Assembly (NCBI GenBank): GCA_018340375.1
Contig: JAFFJZ010000012.1
Span: 2,046,001 to 2,110,000, forward strand
DNA from: Gonatopus flavifemur
Lineage: Eukaryota > Arthropoda > Insecta > Hymenoptera > Dryinidae
Reading direction: 5' to 3'
Length of the DNA stretch: 64,000 nucleotides
Part shown: one piece after another, positions 49,757 to 60,335 of the stretch
How positions within the stretch are numbered: the first letter of the stretch is position 1
How the letters are laid out: every line of letters begins with the position of its first letter
Made by a program: the position numbers and the translations under genes
The notes under the pieces: model-generated
Database searches by the model: none
Told to the model about the DNA's origin: nothing
What the model saw: only the letters and a program-made list of their open reading frames with translations

Positions 49757-50091
49757 TGAACGATTACCAAATTCTTTATGGAATTGTGTTTTAAACATTG
49801 TTTTAAACAGAAATAATAGTTTTAAACAAAAAAAAACACATGTTTGTGTTTTTTTTAAAAAAAACATGTTTTTTTTGCAACCCTGCAGACTGGCGCTGAT
49901 CCTCATTAAATTATGGGACTTTTCAACACATCTGTTTTCTGCGTGTATGGAAGAGGTAAATGCGTCATATGAATTTCAAGTAATTTGGTTCGGAAGATCG
50001 GAGGAGACTAGATCGATGTGGCAATATATTTGTTTCTTTTCATAGAGAAATTTGTCAAACGCACATATCTCGTCTTCTATACACTAAGAGC

Positions 50092-51592
50092 AATTCATCA
50101 TTGAAAATGATTGGTTTTTCTATTAGACGAGGGATATACTTGTTACACGGAGAAAAAAAAATAGTTCTCCCAACTAATAATTAGCTGTTCCAACTACTTT
50201 ACGTAGACGATTTTCGACCAGCTACGAAAGTAGTTGTGGCAGGTACTTTTGTTAGATGTACCCCAGATTGTCGGGATATCAACTCGAGTAGTTGTTACAA
50301 TTACTTTTCTAAGATGCAGGATCTACCTAAAATATCAAGTATGACGATGAATGTAGGCCGATGAACTATTTTATTAATTGAGAAGAGCAATTTTCAGTAC
50401 CGGCTTTGATGTTTCAGGTTAGGATCTTCTATTTTTTCTGCACGTGCTCGTCGACTCTTTGCAACATTTAATTGTAAATTTCGAAAAAAAAATTTTTTTT
50501 CGATCGTGATATTTGTTCAATGCATATAGATTTGGGAGGAGGTGGTTGAAACATTCAAGTTCCAATGTTAAATTACCTCGGGTTTCGAACCCCTGTCATA
50601 ACCTACCTATACGCTATACCTAAATCTACCTAACCTATGCCTTAATGATCGCAGCTAAACCGACAACGCTGATTATATCGTAAAAAAAGCCTTAGATATG
50701 TTTTGATCGTTTTGATTGTGTATTTTCATATACTCAGAGTATACATAAAGAGGATTTATCATTCTACAAATGATCAGTCATTTAATTCCGAAAATAAAAT
50801 TGGACATACGAGGTTTTTGAAAATTAGTAATTTGACACGAATATGTATTGAAAATATTATAAAATGAAATATATACACGGTAACCACGACAGGTAACCTC
50901 AATGAATAACGCGAGAGTTCACCGCGTTTCGATTGTTTCCAACAAAATTCACATTGCTGCAGGAACTACGCGCGTAACGATGGGAGCAATGGGAAGTAGC
51001 TCCACGAACTATCTCAAAGTAAAGTAGATCAGGTAGCTATTTCTCTTATTCGATCAGCTACTTCTTCACAACTATATAATTCACTTGTGACAAATACTAG
51101 AAATAGTTGTGAGAACTCACGAACTATTTCAGACAGATATTTGATTTATTATCACAACTATCTCTTATACAACTACGCAAAAATAGCTCATATGCCTAAG
51201 TCCTTTTTTTCCGTGTATATAAGATCATAAATTGATGAAAAAAACCAGTAATTTTTCATATCAAGGAGTTTAAAAATTGAAACCAGTCGGAATGGATGTT
51301 CAAAAACAGTAATTCTTTATGACACAATGTGGAAAAAAACTCTCGGTTGGTGAGAGTGATGTAAATTGAAAACCATAATATTTTCGAGAATGATTCGTGG
51401 TTTCGAGGGAAGGAGCAAGGTTCGTAATCACAAAGAATCATGTTTAACGCTGGTGACGGTAACATTTTTTTTCGGTTCAAATAACGTTATGAAAAATTAC
51501 CGGTCTTTCCTATCAATTTTTAATTTTATGTTGAGGATACCCCCATTTAATGATAAAAACCAGTAATTTTTCACAATAAATTTCTCTCAGTG
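50092..51592. mobile_element. CACTGAGAG-type element split by 50146-51215
   Basis: The left end is diverged (CACTAAGAGCAATTCATC, then ATTGGTTTTTCTATTA); the right end is intact (AATTTCTCTCAGTG). The reading resumes after the insertion at 51218 with a copy of the CCAGTAATTTTTCA word. Order of events: this element first, then 50146-51215 inside it. Confidence 0.6.
50146..51215. mobile_element. TA-flanked element with CACGGAGAAAAAA end
   Basis: CACGGAGAAAAAAAAATAG and CCTTTTTTTCCGTG with TA on both sides. Subterminal repeats of AACTACTTT, AGTAGTTG and AACTATTT fill the first 200 and last 250 bases. The centre (50530-50600) holds a tRNA-like A/B box pair. Confidence 0.8.
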
Positions 51593-51847
51593 TGATCATC
51601 CGGTCATAATGAAACTTATAAAAGATTTCAGTAACTATCCCATAATGTTCCTATATGAGGTTTCGCTGTATCGGTTAAAAGATAAAATTAAGGCGAAATA
51701 AGAATGTGTTCTTCAACAAAAACAAGGGAGCAATGTGATAATCCATTACCAGATAATTCTTAGTTATATATTCAATAAGATGATTACCAGAACGGTCAAA
51801 TGTAGTGAATTATGGCTCCAAGTATATTTAATCAGTTTGATTTGATA

Positions 51848-52050
51848 CACAGTAAAAAATTTTTCGTCATTGTGTAAAGTGTTAAAAATTGTGTGTAGAA
51901 TATTCAACATTTTAGAGTGTTGATTCAACACGATCGTGTTTTTTTTTGTTTGCGTTAACAACGATTGTGTTGAATCAACACTCTAGAATGTTAAATATTC
52001 TACACACAAAGTTTAACATTTTACACAATGACGAAAAATTTTTTACTGTG
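51848..52050. mobile_element. Near-perfect foldback MITE, CACAGTAAAAAAT ends
   Basis: 203 bp, TA on both sides. Arms of about 90 bp match with very few differences (ATTTTTCGTCATTGTGTAAA; GTGTTGATTCAACACGATCG). The high arm identity suggests a relatively recent insertion or ongoing arm correction. Confidence 0.92.
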
Positions 52051-52073
52051 TACCGGATTGTTAAAAAAATATA

Positions 52074-52355
52074 CTCTCTAAATTCCTTGGAGTGAAAATT
52101 CACTCTTGCCGAGTGAAAATACTGCAACTCCGAAAGAGTGAAAAATTTCACTCTTGAAGAGTGAATTTTCACTCTATAAGAGTGGAAATCAACTCTGGTG
52201 TTTGGAGTGAAAAACTCACTCTTAGGAAAAAAAGTGAATATTGACTCTTAAAGAGTGAAATTTCACTCTTCAAGAATTAAGCTCCCAGTCCGTTCTAGAG
52301 TTGCAGTATTTTGACTCTTTGAAGAATGAATATTCACTCCAAAGAATTCAGAGAG
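52074..52355. mobile_element. Foldback element saturated with GAGTGAA/TTCACTC
   Basis: Ends CTCTCTAAATTCC and GAATTCAGAGAG, TA-flanked. At least fourteen AGTGAAA or TTTCACT-type words in both orientations occur between them. Confidence 0.85.
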
Positions 52356-52357
52356 TA

Positions 52358-52674
52358 CTGTAGAAAAAAGTAGTGGAGCCAGCCTCGCGGCAAGTTTGGA
52401 TACGGCGAATCTCGCCATGAAGTTGACTCAACTGAATATCGATTGAAGTAAACGCTTATTCGGTCATTTCAATCGATATGCAATTGAGTCAACTGCACGG
52501 CGAGATTCGCCGCAATGATGAATTTTTATTCGACGAACTTTGCGCCCCCGCAGTAAGAAATCGTTTGATTGGAACTAAATCCATGACAACAGTATTTTTT
52601 ATGACGTTGCAGCCCCCTGATTCACCGTATCCAAACTCGCCACAAGGTTGGCTCCACTACTTTTTTTGACAGTG
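52358..52674. mobile_element. Foldback element with GTAGTGGAGCCA arms
   Basis: AAAGTAGTGGAGCCAGCCT and AGGTTGGCTCCACTACTTT, then AGTTTGGATACGG and CCGTATCCAAACT. TA-flanked, immediately adjacent to the previous element and sharing the TA at 52356-52357. Inner arms GATATTGATTGAAG-like and AATCGATATGCAATTGAGTC add a second stem. Confidence 0.85.
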
Positions 52675-53116
52675 TAATTTTTCAAACATGGATGGAAATT
52701 TTTATAGCTTTATCATTGGAAAATTTAGTCGCCGTATGTTTTTACGGATATATCCAAATGAAAAACCACAACATAAATTTTTTGAACAGAAGCTAAAAAC
52801 AATTTAATGCTGAAACTTGGAATAAATCTTCTGCATATCTCATTTCAACATAATTCAAGTTATTTCAAATACCTCTCCATATAGTACTCCAACACTTATT
52901 GAACGGTTATTGTAAGGAATTATTGTTCAATTATCACCAAGTGATTTGAAATCAAATCACATAAAAAGTTTGATCGCAGAGTAAAAAATAATGTGTACAT
53001 ATATTGACCATTTTTGCCATTTTGACCAGAACTTTTATAAAAAAAACCAGGCCGGCTGAAAATGGTTAAAACCATAATAAAAAACAGGGGTGGCTAAAAC
53101 TCGGCGGCCAACCCTG

Positions 53117-53470
53117 CAATCAATACTGCTCTTCCTTTTTTTTTTGAAATTGGAAAATTTCTTTAAATTCTACCCCAGCTGGCATGAATTTCAGCCCCAC
53201 TTTGGCCCAGTCTTGGGCCTAGTGTTGAGCCTCATCGTGCCTATATGGGCCCAAGACTGGATCAAAGTGGGACCAAAATTCATACACGCTGAGGATTGCG
53301 CGCACATGCTCGGGATATAAATTCACCCCAATCTATACCTAACGCTGGTCCAAATTGAGGCCAAGTTCAAATGTGCCCGCACTAGGATTCATTATTTCCA
53401 CCCAAGCGTGTATTGCCTATAATGACAATGGCCCTTAGGCTGGGTCCATCTTCTTTAACCCAGTCACGGT
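53117..53470 (+). repeat. GGGCC-rich repeat, right part
   Basis: It continues the GGGCC-rich repeat interrupted by the hAT-type element. CACTTTGGCCCAGTCTTGGG and CCCAAGACTGGATCAAAGTG form a hairpin. Bases 53402-53463 repeat the CAAGCGTGTATTGCC and GGGTCCATC...TTTAACCCAGT words of 43918-44503 in direct orientation. Confidence 0.7.
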
Positions 53471-54016
53471 GGGGCTGAACAAAAAAAACTCAAAAGTCGT
53501 GTCACTTCAGACATTTTTGTAAATTCCGATTCTACGTGATTTTCTGAGAGAAAAAATCCAAATTTTAAAATCGCCTATGGTGCCGTTTCCATTTTACGGC
53601 ACCTTTACTGTTTGTATTTTGCTTATTTCAATGTACCTCACCAAGAACTCCAAATATGTGGGGCATTCGTATGGCTTTTCATTTTAATTTCTTTTTCCAC
53701 ATAAATTACTGTTTGTAAACTAAATTTCATCGCTTCGCAAGGATAATATGTTATTTCTAATAAATGATATATTTTTTTTTAAATTGAAAAATTGTCAATT
53801 TTCACGTCTTTTTCTCTACATTCTAGCTTTCAGTAGAAATCAAATGAGGAAATATTGTTTCAAGGTTGGACTATTGTAAAAAAATGCCTACTTTATATAC
53901 GAATTTCATTATTCGAATATTGAGTGATTTATTAACATTTGAAAATTCAAATTACAGGCACATCAATTCAATTTAAACTGAATATAATTTATTTCTCAAT
54001 ATCTTCACAAAACATA
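53471..54016. other. Non-coding spacer
   Basis: Contains a short hairpin GGTGCCGT...ACGGCACC near 53579-53611. Nothing else is recognised. Confidence 0.45.
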
Positions 54017-55287
54017 GGGGAGAGTAGCCTATATCGTACCACTTTCAACATTTAATTTTTTTGACAAGTCCCATCACATGGTAAAAAAATATGGAATATG
54101 TCATGAAGTAAAGGAGTTTATTCCAAATGTAATATATTTTTCTGGATCGTGAATACCAAGCCATTTCTAAGTGAAAAAACCATTTTGGAAACCTTGCAAA
54201 TGGTACGATTTAGGAAACTGGTATCCTGAATCGTACCACCGGTTTACTAAATCGTACCAAGTACTCAATATTGAAAAAAAACACAGGATTACTAATGCAG
54301 ATCCATAAAACAGTTTTAGAATTTATTATTAAAACAATTTCTTATTTTATTTGAATACAAGCTGAAAAAATTATCTTTATTATAACATATTTAAATGCAT
54401 TTATTTCAACAAAAGTGATGAGCTAAACTGTGAAATAGCTCAAGACATTGAGGAATCATAGGAAATGGAAATAAATCTTGTGTATTCCATTTGTGTATTT
54501 CTCTTGTATCCTTATTGGCACTCGGAACAAAAAATTTTTTTTTCCAGCCCTTATTATAAAATATGAGGGATTTCATTTTTTCCTGCTGGTGGGTTTTCCA
54601 AAACTTTTGATTTGTTTATTTGCTGCAATATTACGAGACTCTAAGTGCCTCTTGAAGGTAGGTTTTGGTATGTTGTATTGTCGACAAAGTTCATTGAAAC
54701 CACAGTCTCCATTTCGGTACGCCGATATTGCCATGGACATTTCATCTGATGTCCAATTCCCGTATTGCCTCTTGCCACTCATTCTGCAATAGGGTTGATC
54801 AAAAATACGTTATTTATGCACGAAAAAATTGCAATTTTATAAATGAATTCAACGTATAAAAATAATATCCGAAATTGTGTCGGTACGATTTAGGAAACTA
54901 CATGGTGGTACGATATAGGCAACTGTGATTTGAAGAAAACAAACAAAAGAAACGTGACCTCAAGACGATCGTTCATGAACTTTCAATATATCAAAAGGTA
55001 GTTGAAAGGACATCATTTGAGAAACAAATTCTCTAAAACGTTCATTCTTACCTTGTTTCATACTATTCCCTTAGACACGGAACTTGAATTTTACATGAAC
55101 ACATCGAATTTCCTACAATTCACCACTATGAATACAATACGCACTTGATAGCGACGGGTTTCGATGAGAAGTGCTAAAAGGTGATGCAGTTCACGTTTTC
55201 GTCGCTATATGGAATTAATCACCATTACCTTCTGAGATATCGAAGCGGTACGATTTAGGCACCGGTACGATATACGCAACTCTCCCC
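54017..55287 (-). mobile_element. pogo/Tigger-like element, non-autonomous, TA-flanked
   Basis: Ends GGGGAGAGTAGCCTATATCG and CGATATACGCAACTCTCCCC with TA at 54015-54016 and 55288-55289. GGTACGATTTAGG or its inverse recurs several times near both ends, as expected of transposase-binding sites. The only preserved frame (54573-54782, minus) encodes the N-terminal helix-turn-helix of a pogo-type transposase. No DDE catalytic region is left. Confidence 0.85.
54573..54782 (-). CDS. HTH-only remnant of a pogo-type transposase (69 aa)
   Basis: ATG-initiated frame starting MSGKRQYGNWTSDEM. Pattern W-T-x-x-x-M-x-x-A-I-x-A-Y-R-N-G, then NELCRQYNIPKPTFKRHL, fits the psq-type (pipsqueak/CENP-B-like) helix-turn-helix of pogo and Tigger transposases, residues ~8-50. 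The family is normally 400-600 aa, so only the DNA-binding domain remains. The frame is uninterrupted and ends naturally in TAA. It lies inside a TIR element that also keeps repeated terminal motifs, so the peptide could in principle still bind the element ends; that is speculation. Confidence 0.7.
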   Translation of the reverse strand: MSGKRQYGNWTSDEMSMAISAYRNGDCGFNELCRQYNIPKPTFKRHLESRNIAANKQIKSFGKPTSRKK

Positions 55288-55337
55288 TACATGAGAATTG
55301 AACATGATAAGTATCCATATTGATGAAAAATACTATT

Positions 55338-55640
55338 TTACACATGATTACCATTGTAATCACAAATTTCTCTTAGGAGCTGTTGATTATAATGTTGGTT
55401 ACTTGCATTTTTAACTTTATAGTGTGCCCAAGTTTTGAGGAAGTCAAAATGCACTGACTCCATAGCTTGTTCGCTGTAGAACCCCAAGCCGTTTTCAATT
55501 TTCGAACAAAAATCTTCAATATGGAAAAAAACGGCATGAACTTTCGGAATCGTTGAAATCCCTAAATTCAGGTAGCTTTTTTTGAAAATCTGAATTTTTT
55601 CTTCATATCCGGGATTCAATTTGTTGCCAAAACAATCTTG
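55338..55640 (-). pseudogene. Transposon-derived ORF fragment, family not identified
   Basis: An open stretch without its own start codon encodes DCFGNKLNPGYEEKIQIF, then PKVHAVFFHIEDFC and GLGFYSEQAMESVHFDF. The look is that of the C-terminal part of a transposon-encoded protein found in many arthropod genomes. The upstream part is cut off by the GGGCC-rich repeat at 55657. It is outside the pogo-like element by about 50 bases. I cannot assign the superfamily. Confidence 0.55.
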
Positions 55641-55656
55641 TTGTCTTCAACAACGC

Positions 55657-55795
55657 GTTGTCAAATACAGCCAAGCTGGGAACGATGTTATATCTCAGGG
55701 TTGGCCTCATTTGTCTGCCCAGCTTGGCCCTACGTTGGGCAGCATGGGCACCCACCTTGGGCTTAGATTGGGCTCGTCATGAATACACACTTGGT
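55657..55795 (-). repeat. GGGCC-rich repeat, inverted segment
   Basis: Inverse of 44590-44715, including CCAAGCTGGGAACGATGTTA and CCCACCTTGGGC words. Confidence 0.75.
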
Positions 55796-57004
55796 TTCTA
55801 TAAACGATTCAAACTTCAGGAACATCGCATAAAATGGAAATAAACGTTCAATTAACTATAAAATACCGTGATCATGTTCGTCAGTGCTAAGATTGATGCG
55901 TATTTTGAAATTTTTCATAGTAAATTGAAGTGAGATCGTGTAAAAAATGATTGAGGAATTTTCCCCCCAAAAATGGTGACAGCAAAGTTTCTCCATAGAT
56001 GGGAAATTTCTCACCATAGTTTGGTGAACTTTCCTTCCATTTTTAGAGGATTTAACACCCAACAAACAAGATAACTCCCCAAAGTGGTGGAAAAATCCCT
56101 CATCTTCGATGGAAAAGCAATTTCCCCACGATGAAGGGACGAAATCCACCAACAGTGTGAAGGAAAACTCCGCACATTTTTTACAGCGTAGTCATGAAGC
56201 TGAAACCAGCAGTCGTAAGGCGAGCCAGCCGATTGATGTAACTCTCGATTATACCTTGTTGAAGCTTCCCGACTGGAAATTGTCATCAGGTTAACCCAAC
56301 ATATGATGAGGACCTGACAAGGTCATCCGAAATAAGGAATACCCGTTACGGTCCTGATCGGGATTAGGTGTGGATGACTCACGTATGGATGACCTCATTT
56401 GGTCCTAGTCAGGATTTCCTCAAATTATCCTGAAAAGGTCGAAGTAGGTTTTCCTCGCTGTATCCGCATCAGGACCTCATTCGGTCATCCTAAGATCATG
56501 GACATAGTTTGATAAACTGAATACAAGAATGTACAGACTTGATTTCAGATTGTACACTCTTTGATTAAACAAATTTTCCTTCAATAAGAAGAACATGTTT
56601 GAACGATTTTCAACTGTGCCTGTTTTTAAATTCAATCCCTTCATTCCGAACACATTACCTACTTCTGAGAACTGTTGAACAATTTGTTCAATCTATTCTC
56701 AATGTGAATTGAAAACTAACTATTTGGGTTTTAATTAGGCGGAACTTATGAAAATTTCACAAGATTTTCCACGTTATGCATACAGCGAAAAAACTTAGCA
56801 AACGTTCAACCATCACCAGCGAAATAAGTATTTCATTTAACTTATCACAATTCTCATAAGGTTGATTTATTGACTATTCAGCATCATTTTTCTTTCCTAC
56901 ACATCACATCATCTGAGTATTATTCAAAGAGTATATATGAACTGAATGAATATGTGTTTCGTCATAATCAAATACAAGTTTCGAACAAGTACTCTTCTTT
57001 CGTT
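55796..57004. other. Diverged repeat DNA with GGTCCTGATCAGGACC-like words
   Basis: Bases 55960-56105 resemble 43526-43660. From 56300 to 56510, GGACCTGA, TCAGGACC, GGTCATCC and GGATGACC recur many times; similar words reappear at 58730-58810. No gene is supported. Confidence 0.5.
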
Positions 57005-58555
57005 ATTTCTTGATTAATACGCATAAAAAAATCTGTTATTGAGTGCAAAATGAATTATTGAATCAGTTATCACTGCTGTAATATGTAAAAAATCATAAGT
57101 TGCTGATGTGGTGACAATTAATTCTATTCAAATATACGATAATATCAACAACGACAATATCTATATCAATATTAATTTACATCAGTATTTCTCGGAAAAA
57201 ACTCAGAAATCCCAATCATTTTGTAATAATAAAGGTCATGAAGAACTCATTCGATCAAAAATATTTCAAGCGAATGTTCAAAATGAAATGCAAAAACTTG
57301 AATTATTCACTTTCAGCTCGACGGATGGTTTTACTTTTCAAATTAAAGAGTACTCTTGAAGTTGAAATTTGTTAATTTCAGAAAAAAGCTTCATTTTCTG
57401 AGTTGAATTTGTTGTTAGGGTGATGATAAACTTGTAAGAAGAGTTTAAAAGTTGAGTGGAATCTATATTGATCAGGAAAGTCCAAATCGTGTGGCAAAAG
57501 TTAGAAAATCTGTCAACTTAGCTCACGGCGCATGGGCTTTTCTTCACTAAACCAAATGCTGGCAGGAGAAATTCATCAAAATATAGTGGATTCAAAATGA
57601 TGTGAAGTAAGAGAGGACCGAAATATTCATTAGATTTTATTCGTTCTCATAAACGTTCTAAAAAATAAGAAAAGACTATAGAAGATCCAAAGTGTCGTCT
57701 TCCCATATTTTTGTTCCAATAATGTTGTGTCATGTTCCTACAAATAAATGTTATTATATTTATGAAACAGGTTCAATACACATGTTTTCTCAACCTAACA
57801 CTAGTTACTGGTGAAAAGATACGAAAATGCACACTCAAAAATGCAAATCATTGAAACAAAAATATTGAGAGACGATACATTGAGTCATACATAGCCTTAC
57901 CATATTTATCAACATTTTTATAATAACTAATAAAATTCAATGCATGTATCTGTCCTCTCTTACTTCACATCACTTTGAATTCACTATATTTTGATGAATT
58001 TCTCCTGCCAGCATTTGGTTTAGTAAAGAAAAGCTGATAGAATACCCATGCGCTGTCAGCTAAGTTGACAGATTTTCTAACTTTTGCCACACGATTTGGA
58101 CTTTCCCGATCAATATAGATTCCACTCAACTTTCAAACTCTTCCTACAAGTTTATTATCACCCTAACAACAAATTCAGCTCAGAAGATAAGGCTTTTTTC
58201 TCAAATTTGAAAATTTCAACTCCAAGAGTGCTCTTCAATTTGAAAAATAAAACCATCCGACGAGCTGCAAGTGAATAATTCAACAAATATGTTATTCATT
58301 TTGAACATTCTTTTGACATATTTTTGATCAAATGAGTTCTTCATGACTCATATTTCTTACAAAATCAATATGATCTCTGAGTTTTTGCCTAGAAGTGCTG
58401 ATGTAAGTATTTGAAGAAAATTCATTTTCACTGCATCAACAAATTACGATTTTTTGACACTTTACAACAGCTATGACTGATTTACTTAATCATTTTGCAC
58501 TTACTAACAGACTCTTTGATACACATTATTCAAGAAATAACCACCACACATTTCA
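57005..58555. repeat. Large inverted repeat, arms ~600 bp
   Basis: Left arm ~57005-57625 and right arm ~57955-58555 are inverted copies at perhaps 80-88% identity. Matching words include ATATTGATCAGGAAAGTCC with GGACTTTCCCGATCAATAT, and CAAATGCTGGCAGGAGAAAT with ATTTCTCCTGCCAGCATTTG. The loop is ~330 bp. No ends with target duplication were fixed; GGACCTGA-type words on both sides suggest it is the core of a larger foldback from about 56300 to 58840. Confidence 0.8.
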
Positions 58556-58839
58556 CAAAAATAATTCATCCATTTGTTGATCACATAAATTTAACCTCAC
58601 ATCTGTCAACCGAACTGCAATTTTCACACAGGCTCATAGATTAGTTTTGATTTATTTTTGAGGTTTTAGTAAGGAATTCCTCACAAAATCCTAATTAGTC
58701 TTTCCTGATGGGGTTCTCATAATAGTGCAGCGTGACATGACTTGTTAGGTCCTGATGAGGTTGCCTTATCAGGACCTGATCTGGATCAAGGTTTACCTGA
58801 TCTGGTCGATGGGGTAAATTTCTAGTCGGGTTTGTTAAT

Positions 58840-59496
58840 ATCAGAAGTCGGTTGAGTGACATTCCAGTAAACGTTTCAGATGCTTCACAGTAAAAAGTAA
58901 ATCTTAATTCCATGATCGACTGATTTTCAGATGAGGCTCAAAATCAGCAATGTTACGATTTCAGCCGTAATATGGGATGAAAAACAGTTATGGGCGTATT
59001 AAATTCAATTAAACTGGATAATATGCTGATTATCAGCAATGCATATCTTATAGGCAGCCATGTAAAGTTTGATGGATAATTCAGTAAAAAATATCTGAAA
59101 ATAAGATTAGAATTCTTTCATTTTCAGTGTTACAATTGTTTATACGTACACATATATATTTGCATATAATTAATCACAGTTTCAATTCAGTCAAATTATT
59201 TCAGGTTTTTTATTTATTATTCAAGGTGTCTAACAAATTCGGTAGCAGTTTGTAATATCACTTTCGTAAAAGCTTGTTATTGGATTTTCCGCGCTGTCAA
59301 TGGATTTTTTATGTCGACACTTTCACTTCAACATTACAACACAAATTGGAATTAATTCAAACTTTCGGGAGTATTCACATTTTCACTAATTCTCAGTTTC
59401 CGTGAAATGTTTTCCAAATTTATCTTCGACTCCACACTACACATACCATCAAATTATACTATTATGAAATTATTTATCACATGCGTCGATCGAAAC
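58840..59496. other. Non-coding
   Basis: Nothing recognisable. Confidence 0.4.
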
Positions 59497-59582
59497 GGTA
59501 CCGTGGCGAAGTGGTTAAACGCAAAGGACTAGGACAGGTTATTCCAGCAACAATGTGGGTTCGAATCTCCCGATAAGGGTTA
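59497..59582 (+). pseudogene. tRNA-like sequence with A and B boxes
   Basis: TGGCGAAGTGG (59504-59514) fits a Pol III A box and GGTTCGAATCT (59558-59568) a B box, at tRNA-like spacing. Acceptor and anticodon stems do not pair well, so this is a degenerate tRNA or SINE head. Confidence 0.45.
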
Positions 59583-60000
59583 AAGATGTTCAATCTTCAA
59601 AAACTACGATCATGATATAATTGAATAGTCAACAAGTGAAGTGAATAAATTCACACAACAGGGAACTTTCATTTTGCATTCTCCGAATAAACACAAACAA
59701 CTTCCTCATCGTCGATAGGTAACGCTATGTTGAGAAGAACAAAACAAAAAACAATGGACGAACCCATTTATCAGGAACGATTCGCTTTGAATTTCAGTTC
59801 AAAATCAGTTTTAATTTCAGTTCAATAGGGATCAATGTAAGCTGTATTCTTGTTTGAGTTTGAGAAGGTTTTCCAGCAGCTGACTTTAAGTCTGATGAGT
59901 CTTCTTTCGGCTGCATCTTAATTTCAGCTTATATTTTAACTGAAATCAAGTTTTTCTTTTTACCGTGTTAAATCCTCAAAGGCACTCAAACATCAGGAGG

Positions 60001-60335
60001 AGCGGGTAAAATTTTGCGCCAACTTTTTTCATAAATTACTTGATCAAATTGAATTTGAAATCTATATTAATTGAGTACATACCTGAGATTGGATTCTGAA
60101 TATGAATTTAGGTTTCTTCATAGTTTGCAAGTATTGGAAAAAGAAATTACAAAAAATTTTTGATAGTTGATGGTTATTACTTTGAAAATCCTCTTATACT
60201 CGCCGGAAAATCGGAAAAAGACTGAAACTCAACTTTGGAGTCTAATAATCTTGGTTGTGGATTTTATTATTATCCATTGAAAATTCCCGTTTAACGCATA
60301 ATTTAGGAAAAAAGTTGGCGCTGCTTCTAGAGCAC
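60001..60335 (-). repeat. Old repeat shared with 40390-40725
   Basis: AAAATTTTGCGCCAACTTTTTT and CATACCTGAGATTGG occur here about 50 bases apart; in the 40 kb copy they are separated by a foldback insertion. A second AAAAAAGTTGGCGC lies at 60307. Confidence 0.55.

Larger units (their letters stand above)
47380..49885. mobile_element. hAT-type element, 2.5 kb, with exact 8-bp duplication
   Basis: CAGACTGG at 47372-47379 and 49886-49893 is the target duplication. Ends are CAGGGTTGATATG and TTTTTTGCAACCCTG. The left subterminal part (47385-47500) repeats GTTTTAAACAAGGCATT-like units several times, and AAACATGTTT words recur at the right end. It contains at least five younger elements and no recognisable transposase. 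Confidence 0.85.
47197..49945. mobile_element. TA-flanked element with CACGCAGAAAA end, split by a hAT insertion
   Basis: CACGCAGAAAAATATATTTTG and its inverse ending TTTTCTGCGTG bound the element. AAAGTCCCATAATTTA and TAAATTATGGGACTTTT, then GGATCAGCGCCAGTCTG and its inverse, extend the arms. TA flanks both ends. Most of the interior is the hAT-type element 47380-49885. Confidence 0.82.
44777..53116. mobile_element. hAT-type element, 8.34 kb, filled with nested insertions
   Basis: CAATCAAT at 44769-44776 and 53117-53124 is an exact 8-bp target duplication. The element begins CAGGGTTGGAAAAAAGCCGG and ends GGCGGCCAACCCTG. Subterminal words GGTTTAAACCGGTTAAAATT and AATGGTTAAAACC pair loosely. 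An 8-bp duplication and CAGGG ends are typical of the hAT superfamily. Most of its length is younger insertions (45200-46785, 47197-49945, 50092-51592, 51848-52050, 52074-52355 and 52358-52674). No transposase frame remains in the residual host sequence. Confidence 0.85.
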
